Shown here: in pieces, positions 56,929 through 64,000 of the stretch
Position numbering within the stretch: the stretch's first letter is position 1
Layout: each line of letters opens with the position of its first letter
Source: Endomychus coccineus
Lineage: Eukaryota > Arthropoda > Insecta > Coleoptera > Endomychidae
DNA: 64,000 bases
Reading direction: 5' to 3'
NCBI GenBank assembly: GCA_958510875.1
Contig: OY294070.1
Span: 13,879,631-13,943,630, forward strand
Notes under the pieces: model-generated
What the model was told of the DNA's origin: nothing
The model's input: only the letters and a program-made list of their open reading frames with translations
Database searches by the model: none
Made by a program: the position numbers and the translations under genes

Positions 56929-57416
56929 AATAATACACTTGTCATAAATTCTCACAAACTTCGTTTGTAAAGTGTGAATATTATGATAAATTCTATATAG
57001 GCCAGACAAGAAGATCTTTCAAAACTGAAATTGAAAAACATTTTAATTTGAACAAAGGAGATTCAAAAACTGTAAACCATATTAAAGAAGCTGATCATCA
57101 TTTCAGAGATGATTTTGAGATTCTCCATAAGTCTGTTAAAAGTAAAGTATTAAACAGCTTAGAGAAAACTGAAATTAATAAGTTTAAAAATACCGAAAAC
57201 CTTTTAAATGATCAGAAAGACTTCACCAATTCACCATTTTTAAATTTAATTGTAAATAACTCTTATCCTACTGTACTTCTTAATCTCAATTTCAATATTT
57301 AAGGAATAAACCATACTTTGTAAAACCATTGTTTGATGAAGCCACCGTGTGGTAGAACATGTCGCGTTTTGCTTAATGAAAACGAAGTTTGTGAAAATTT
57401 ATTAGAAGTGTATTGT
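56929..57416 (+). mobile_element. Penelope-like element fragment 3 with flanking inverted repeats
   Basis: Inverted repeats 56929-56967 and 57379-57416 are near-complements (TAATACACTT...ACAAACTTCGTTT). Between them lies the C-terminal part of a PLE protein (FYIGQTRRSFKTEIEKHFN, GIY-YIG endonuclease) in one frame to a stop at 57300-57302. A hammerhead-like motif TTGATGA...GUGUGG...ACATGTC lies at 57333-57363. Confidence 0.65.
57333..57363 (+). ncRNA. Hammerhead-like motif, degraded
   Basis: UUGAUGA, a stem-loop CCACCGUGUGG, then UAGAACAUGUC. CUGAUGA and GAAA are each one base away from consensus (UUGAUGA; UAGAA), and stem I is not evident. Confidence 0.35.
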
Positions 57417-57419
57417 TTC

Positions 57420-58040
57420 TTAAAACTATAGATATATTTCGCTGTAACGGAATTCTCCCCTGATCAACCTGTATAAATATGGAATGCCGGAATTGATGGA
57501 GAAAATTATTTAAAATCTAGAATTGCGAGTTTCAAAGCGAAGTTAATCCAAACAAAAAATATGTTTCACTGGAAAGGTTAAATGTAAAACTGAAATATTC
57601 ATCTTCTTCCGAGTGTACCAACGGAAAAAGCTTAAAGGCATCGAACGAACGGCACGTGGTAACTATTCCCGATACCTGAGGGTGGTTCCTGCATGGCTCC
57701 CGAATAACCTAAAGGATCAAAGGCTCAAAGGAGCCACTGCCGTTCAAACTATGCGAAAAATTAATATTTTGCCCGCGATTATTGTTATATTAACTGTCGA
57801 AATTACGCTCCGAACACTTCTCGAATATGCTTTGATCCCTTTTTAACGCTGAAATTTATACTTGGCCCTGCCTCGATATTAAATACTTCAACTCAAGTAT
57901 ACAGAGTGATTATTCCTAGCCACATTTAATTTTAAGATTGAACTGTCGGGAATCCATTATATTACAAATGAACACTACACTGAATAAAACACTGTAGAAA
58001 ACTTCCAAAATAAACATTTAATATAAAAATAGAAGAAAAC
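57420..58040. other. Intergenic DNA, one short unassigned frame
   Basis: A plus-strand frame at 57613-57846 has no recognisable domain. Confidence 0.3.
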
Positions 58041-58046
58041 AGGACG

Positions 58047-58077
58047 GACATGTTTCGCCACACAGTGGCTTCATCAG
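58047..58077 (-). ncRNA. Hammerhead-like motif related to PLE
   Basis: Minus strand: CUGAUGA, a stem-loop GCCAC-UGU-GUGGC, GAAAC, then AUGUC, with ACAUGU self-complementary. The core is complete but no stem I can be paired (UUCAC against CGUCC). It matches the motif at 57333-57363. Confidence 0.5.
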
Positions 58078-58231
58078 GTGAACAATGTTACTTTAACTTA
58101 CTTAAAGAGAAAATTACCTAGGGGATTGGGAATTCGGATTGATTACACTAATGAATTGAAATATAATAATTAGTTTGCGAAAGGTTTCTTGTGTGGGAAG
58201 AGATTTCGAACAGGAGAGTGTCAAAAATCTA

Positions 58232-59215
58232 CGTTCGAGGGCAAAGTGAAAAGTCCCTGAAAAATGAAACAATTTGGTCGAAACTTATTTTATTTTTCAA
58301 CAGAATCTCCTTATAGCCCGATACCCTTCATCGAACGTTTTTCTAATTTTTCGATTCCTTCCGAATAATACGATTCCGACAATCCTTCAAAATAGGCGTT
58401 TGTTTCAGCGCAGGCCTCATGGTTGGAGCCTAATCTCTTTCCGCCGAACCAATTCTTCAAGTTTGGAAGTGGATAAAAATCGCAGGGGTCTGAATCTGGT
58501 GAATATGGTGGATGACGAATCAATTCGTAGGGCAATTCATGCAATTTTGCCATTGCGACTGCGAACCTGTGCGCCAGTGCGTTGTCCTGGTAGAAGAGCA
58601 CTTTTTCTTTGAGAAATGTGACCGCTTTAGCTTCAAATCGCCGTCAAATCGATCCAACAGCTCTGCATAATATATGCCGGTGATCGTTCTGCCCTTTTCA
58701 AGGTAATCGATGTGGACGATATCATGTGCATCCCAAAAAACTGTCGCCATGACTTTGTTGGCCGATAAACCCACTTTGGCTTTTTCGGCTTCGATTCGCC
58801 AGGACAAGTTCACTGTTTCGACTGTTCTTAGGTCTCTGGTGTGCTGTAATGGAACCATGTTCCGTCCACTGTATCGAAATGGCGCAAAGTCCTTCTTATC
58901 GCGTTTGAACATCACCAAACGCTAAGTTATCACACGGTCGCGCTTGTTGTCAACAGGCAAATCCCTCTGGCTGATAGCTTTCGTATATTCAAAAATTCAT
59001 GCAAAATGTTCCGTTCTTGTTCGGTTGAGACGCTCATAGCCTTAGCAAGATCGTGCACTTCAACCCGCCGTTCGTCCAATATCATACCATGGATTTTATC
59101 GACGATTTCTGGCGTTGTAATCTAGTCAAATGATGGTACATCACAAGTGTCACATGAGATTTTCGATTGCGGCACCATCTGTTTTGTTTTTCAGGGACTT
59201 TTCACATTGCCCTCG
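58232..59215 (-). mobile_element. Mariner element (DD34D), 984 bp
   Basis: Ends CGTTCGAGGGCAAAGTGAAAA and, inverted, CGAGGGCAATGTGAAAAGTCC, each next to TA (58230-58231 and 59216-59217). A shared tract AAGTCCCTGAAAAA is present in both. The element is shorter than typical mariner (about 1.3 kb), so it carries deletion, most probably between the N-terminal and catalytic part. Confidence 0.85.
58311..59150 (-). pseudogene. Mariner transposase, DD34D, inactivated
   Basis: Minus strand: the N-terminal helix-turn-helix region lies at 58930-59130 in a shifted frame (VEVHDLAKAMSVSTEQE). Next MVMFKRDKKDFAPFRYSGRNMVPLQHTRDLRTVE, VFWDAHDIVHIDYLEKGRTITG (first Asp). After a frameshift near 58600 comes LFYQDNALAHRFAV (second Asp), then PYSPDSDPCDFYPLPNLK (third Asp); I count 34 residues between the last two, DD34D. 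A C-terminal FEGLSESYYSEGIEKLEKR follows. One frameshift and probably further damage. Confidence 0.85.
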
Positions 59216-59219
59216 TATA

Positions 59220-62200
59220 TTGTGCTTATATTTATCAATTTCTGATAATTTTAAGTTATCTAAAAGTTTTCCTTTATAACATGTAAGAGTTCAAATTTTT
59301 ATCAAATTTTTGGCCTGTCTTCAACAGGTAGGAGTCGAGTTTAATAATCCTATGACTCCTAGAATGTTCACCCACTCTGCTAGAGTAAGATCTACCGTTT
59401 TGACATAGAAAAGCTCCACAATTCTCAGATTTCACTCCGTTTTCTGACTTATCTTTAATATTTTCCAAGGTAAGTCAAGGTTAGTTAGAAAAAGGAATGA
59501 AATCTGGTGTTAATGAGTTAAATTATGGACTTTTCTCAAGATTGCACGTTGACGAAAAACAAAATAACAATCGAGAACTGTCGTGTAAATATTGCAAATT
59601 TTAATTTTTTCGTAGTCTCCCAGAAAGCTATAGTTGGTTTTGATTTTATAACCATGAAATAACATTCAGCGACCCCAAAAACCTATAATTTGACACGTTG
59701 AACAAGGACCGAGACAGGAATATGAACGAAAACAAAGCAACTATCCACCAATTTTCCAAAATTCATTTTTTTCAGTAAAATTTTTACCAAAAACCATTAC
59801 GTTACCTTATTATTCCGATAACACTGCCGAACATTTTTCGAAAAACAAAATAATTAAAGTTTGTCGTGTAGAAATGGTAAACTTTGGCTTAAAAGAGCTC
59901 GAGATATTCCATATTGTTATGAAAGACATGCCACTTGTTAATTCAAAATGTTTTTTTATTGTTCATTAATAGTAATATTCAAGAGCCCCTTCTTTTCTGA
60001 CGATGTGTAAGCCATCCTGAATACGATGCAAAAAGAATTTTGCATTTTCGTACGGTATATAAAATTTTAGTAATGATCCCTATTTTTTCATAATTTTGAC
60101 TGGACTAATAGGTCTTCTAGTGGATCTGCTATTTATATTATGGTGTCACTGATGAGTATAGAGAGACCGATATACTATACTACCTTTGTAAATTAGATTG
60201 ATTTTTAACAGGTAATTGTTCAAATATTTACTTAAACAATAAAGAATTTATTCCCTTCAATAAGTGGTTATGATCATACTACAATTGCTGCAACAGTTCT
60301 TGTTTATTCTACAAATTTTTATACAATAATACTAAATGTTGAATATAGTGCTTACTGATGCAGTATCATTAACTGTGGAAGAAAATACATTAATAGTATT
60401 CCATTTTTTTAAATTCCGTCTTGCAAGCCGATAGGAAGACTAGAAAAGTGTCTACCCGATCGGATATTGTACTAATTATAAAAATACCAGGAGATTGCCT
60501 CATTAATTACCGCGTTTCAATAGCCAAACAGGTCGGATTCTTGACGAGTATCGAAGACATATGTTCGTGCCAGGGAACTTTGAGCCGACAAAGGCCGTTT
60601 TAGCAATCAAACGAATTGAGGCTTTGTCGGATTCAAGAGAGCAATCAATCTATTACCGAATACACTTAACCATACCACATACTTCCCGTTTTCGATCACT
60701 AATTCATACAAATTAGTAGTTCAGTAGAAATTAGACGAAATTCGATTTTTACGGAAGGTTACAATTAGTGATGGGAGCAATCGAGATATTTCAACAATCG
60801 ATTATTAGTAATATACATATTTATTTTCTGTAATCTACTAATTTAGTAGTTATTCATTAGTAGGGCATAGTAATCCTTGCTAATCTTTCTACTCAACTTT
60901 GGAATTTGAATAATTACATTGCATATTTATGTTTTAATAGGTACTTAGTAGTTTAGAAGGGGGGGGGGGATAAATACCAAATTATGATTCTTTTTAAATA
61001 AATCACATTTATTAAAACTGTTGATGGCCGGTATTACCCCATCAAATGGGGGAATAGCGGCCTCTGCCTTTATGCCTTTTATGTGCAGAAATCACAAACA
61101 TATGACTTTCTTGTTCCATCTGTGCGCTATGAGTGGTCCCATGGTTTACATATCTCTACCTCAGAAGTAAACTGTATCAAGTCACTAAATCGTAATTGTA
61201 CAGGAGAGCAAAAAAAAATCCAAATCACTTAAATTAAAATTTCACCTATGGGATTATGAGTAAGTGAGGTAATAGGAATAATTATTTTATTTATAAGAAA
61301 TACAGGTAATAATTAGTCTTAGGTACATACCTTAAGTTCCTCCCTATGCAACTTGCACTAATAGCGTTTTTGCATGTAAATCTTCAACTGTATTCATAAG
61401 TTTTGTTATTGCTTTTGCATAAAATTGTAGAATGAGCACAAAGTACGTTAATCAAGTCATATGAATATGAACCATGTATCAAATGTTCTATAAGTCAAAA
61501 CCAGTAAGAAATAAGAATGTACTCTTCGTATCGATACTTCCAGTTTTTTTATATACCACAGTATTGACAATATCGATGCTAAAAGTAATCGCATCGGAAC
61601 AACAGTGTCGATATGTTATCGTCCCTGCTCTATCTGGAATCAACCATTTCCATCAAATATACAGTTTCAGGCACCTCGCAATGTATGTTTTTTTACCCAC
61701 CTGTTTTCCTGGTGATATTAATTGCCCATCAAATTGCAGCTAACACTTTCTTTTCATAATTTCTTTTATCTTGCAATTCATTATTCTTTTGGAACTAACG
61801 ATGTTACAGAACCTCCTTTCCTCTTGTTTTATTGTTTTTTAGATGAAATTTTAAAAGTACATTTTTATAATTTCTTATTTCAATTTTTTATAAGTAATTT
61901 TATTATTAATTTTATGAAATTTGTATGGTTTTACAATATAACAAATCTATTTATATTGATAATTCATAATTAAAGTTTAAAATAGTTTGTAGGGAATCAT
62001 TATTGATTTTTATTTTATCAATTAAATAAATAAAAAGTATAAATTATTTATATATTATTAAAATATTTAGTTAAGTTCATTAGTTTATATTGAATTAGTT
62101 TTATTTAATCATTCTTCAAATATTTATAGGGAATATTCAGATATTTAAATTTCATAATACATAATTTTTTGTCAAAAATAATGTGGAATAAAAAGAACGT

Positions 62201-62720
62201 TGAAATGTTTTATTTACTTATTGATTATATTTAAGTTGTATACTTTATAATTAAATATAAACTATTTATTAATATTATGCAATTAGTTTATCAATTTTAC
62301 TAATTTTATTTCTTATCCAATTAAAATAAAAAAATAATAAAATTTGTTAAGGTAAGACATTATCTTTTCAGCATTTTATTTTTTGAAAAAAAATTTTAAA
62401 ATTTTAATTATGAATAATTTCTCTGAAAATTATGAGTTGTTTCAAATTTATGAATTTTTTAATAAAAAAGACATGTGACATATTTTGGTAATTCAACATA
62501 TTAAAGTAAGATACTTTGAATGCTGCATATGTGTCTTAAAAAACATTCAAATGTCAAATTTTATCCACAATGATTAATTAACATTTTTTTTTATTATTTG
62601 GAACAAAAAACAGGATTTAAAGATCATTCATACGATTTACGATTATGAAATAGAAAAGGGAATTATCACAAAATCTTTATGAAGAAAATAAATAAGCTAG
62701 AAGGCGAATTTAATTCACCT
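59220..62720. other. AT-rich intergenic DNA, no gene seen
   Basis: A G9-10 tract lies at 60959-60969. Fragments near 59640-59690 (CAGCGACCCCAAAAACC) match the 143-bp satellite. Nothing else could be supported. Confidence 0.4.
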
Positions 62721-62732
62721 CATGCTGGAAGC

Positions 62733-63262
62733 TTATTTACCTCTGATATCTTGATTGTCTAGATCCGTATAATATGCATGAAAAACACGTGGTACCCGTT
62801 GCAGTAACTTCTGCACATGTTGAAATTTCTTTGTACTTATTGGTTTCATTGTGTTCCGAACTAGAGGAACATCTTCAGGAAATACTGCTCTGCTTGAAAT
62901 TCGATTACCAAATTCAGCAGAAGGAAAATTAGTTTTAAAATACAATACACCAAGATCATCTGCGCTCTGATTTGCATGTGTACTACTTCTGATATTTTAA
63001 AATCTTCTATTATTATTATTCCTTGGATTTTTTCTTTGAACAAAGGATCCTTATTGCTTTCGATCAAAGTTTCAAAATTTTGAAGTCTTCCATGTCCATG
63101 TTTATTACTGTGAATGGTTTGGGGAGGCTTGCTGCTACTAATGCTGTCATAACATCTGAATACGATTATTCTCGAAGAATACTTCAAATTTACATTTTGT
63201 GTGGAAAAAGATTGCCCATTGTATGTTTTCGCAATTTTTTTCCGCACCAAAACTATTATCAA
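62733..63262 (-). pseudogene. Coding-like fragment, family unknown, one frameshift
   Basis: Minus strand from 63262: IHSNKHGHGRLQNFETLIES...DPLFKEKIQGIIIIEDFKISEVVHMQI. After a frameshift near 62940, NFPSAEFGNRISSRAVFPE and VPLVRNTMKPISTKKFQHVQKLLQRVPRVFHAYYTDLD follow to the stop at 62733. The composition and length of the two joined frames suggest a former protein, perhaps from a transposon, but I do not recognise it. Confidence 0.4.
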
Positions 63263-63269
63263 TTAGTCA

Positions 63270-64000
63270 GAATTTTAAAATTTATATGGCAATTGACTTT
63301 TCACAATGGGAGGAATTCAATAAGAGAATGAACAATTTGGGTAACTTCCTCGTTGGGAAAATACGATTTTCGGTTTTCATTCAAATAATAATCATTGTTG
63401 ATATCGTGTTGAAATTTTGAAATTGTTGAGTGAAATGATTTTCCAGAAGATCTCAAAGTGAATTACTGTAACAGTGTAACGCCACTGACATATTCGGTAC
63501 ATAGTTATTCTATTAATTAAAATCAATAAGAGATGTTCGTACCGGACTGATGTTCAATAAAGAATTTGGAACAGATTTCAAGGGTGGGAAACGCAAGCTG
63601 GCTATGCTACTCGACCGCATATTTCTGGAAGTATCTCCAAGTCGGCAGACATGAAAGTGTTTTTATAGAAATATTTGGCGAATTTCTGTGATTGGCATTA
63701 TTGACGTTTAGCGTAACAACATCACTGATTTATTTTTTAAATTGCCAACATTAAATTAGGAATAATTAGCTCCAATCAAGAAATGTCTACTCATACAAAC
63801 TGGTTCAGAATAATTATGTCTATTAATTTTATGAAATTTTTAATTCGTTTGCAAGGTCTTATCGACACCAAGCTATAAATCACATTCAAACAACATAAGA
63901 TGCATTTTCGATCATCTGTGAATTTTTTGAAGTCAAATACTTCTTAATTGCATCAAAATAACGCCAAATTTGATACTTCAGTGCAACCAATAATACAATG
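63270..64000. other. Intergenic DNA, no gene seen
   Basis: No supported feature. Confidence 0.45.

Noticed and set aside
58274..58612. Plus-strand frame of 112 codons as a gene
   Set aside because: Antisense of the mariner transposase on the minus strand.

Overview
The window looks like AT-rich nuclear DNA from an arthropod, most probably an insect. The basis is the mix of element families: BEL/Pao, Jockey-clade LINEs, Penelope-like elements, several mariner lineages with the DUF4817-type N-terminus, piggyBac, hAT, a tRNA-derived SINE and Crypton-type tyrosine recombinases. The order cannot be fixed from the sequence alone. I found no intact host protein-coding gene, no functional tRNA or rRNA gene and no CRISPR array. 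The window is essentially a transposon graveyard with some young insertions.

Layout. 1.3-2.3 kb: a short element with terminal inverted repeats (TIRs). 2.4-9.0 kb: two pieces of a mariner-like repeat around a 5'-truncated BEL/Pao retrotransposon, itself bracketed by an inverted repeat. 10.35-10.58 kb: a foldback with hammerhead-like cores. 10.76-12.14 kb: a complete but inactivated mariner-superfamily element with DD41D spacing. 13-19 kb: satellite and LINE scraps plus a third mariner-like copy. 19.9-20.16 kb: a solo Penelope pseudo-LTR. 21.3-22.6 kb: a Jockey reverse transcriptase. 24.7-25.85 kb: a decayed Crypton-type tyrosine recombinase. 26.4 kb: a primer-binding site matching tRNA-Lys. 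27.7-28.8 kb: a Jockey 3' part and a tRNA-derived SINE. 30.2-32.0 kb: a 143-bp satellite in inverted arrangement around a 931-bp foldback. 32-32.8 kb: another Jockey piece. 33.4-34.9 kb: a piggyBac relic. 36.4-37.1 kb: a second tyrosine-recombinase-like fragment that keeps a 58-bp intron. 37.5-39.8 kb: a mariner-superfamily element with about 595-bp TIRs. 44.3-47.95 kb: an almost intact Penelope-like element (PLE) with 14-bp target duplication and hammerhead ribozymes. 49.16-51.78 kb: a hAT element with 8-bp duplication. 54.5-57.4 kb: two older PLE remnants, one followed by a 168-bp tandem array. 58.2-59.2 kb: a DD34D mariner.

The strongest observations are the PLE with at least three 42-nt hammerhead motifs whose stem III is a self-complementary ACGU (a fourth lies in the solo copy at 20.0 kb), the two Crypton/DUF3504-type relics (one with a mini-intron), and the long-TIR element in which the transposase start codon lies inside the TIR. 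Family names come from motif recognition by eye. No database search was possible.
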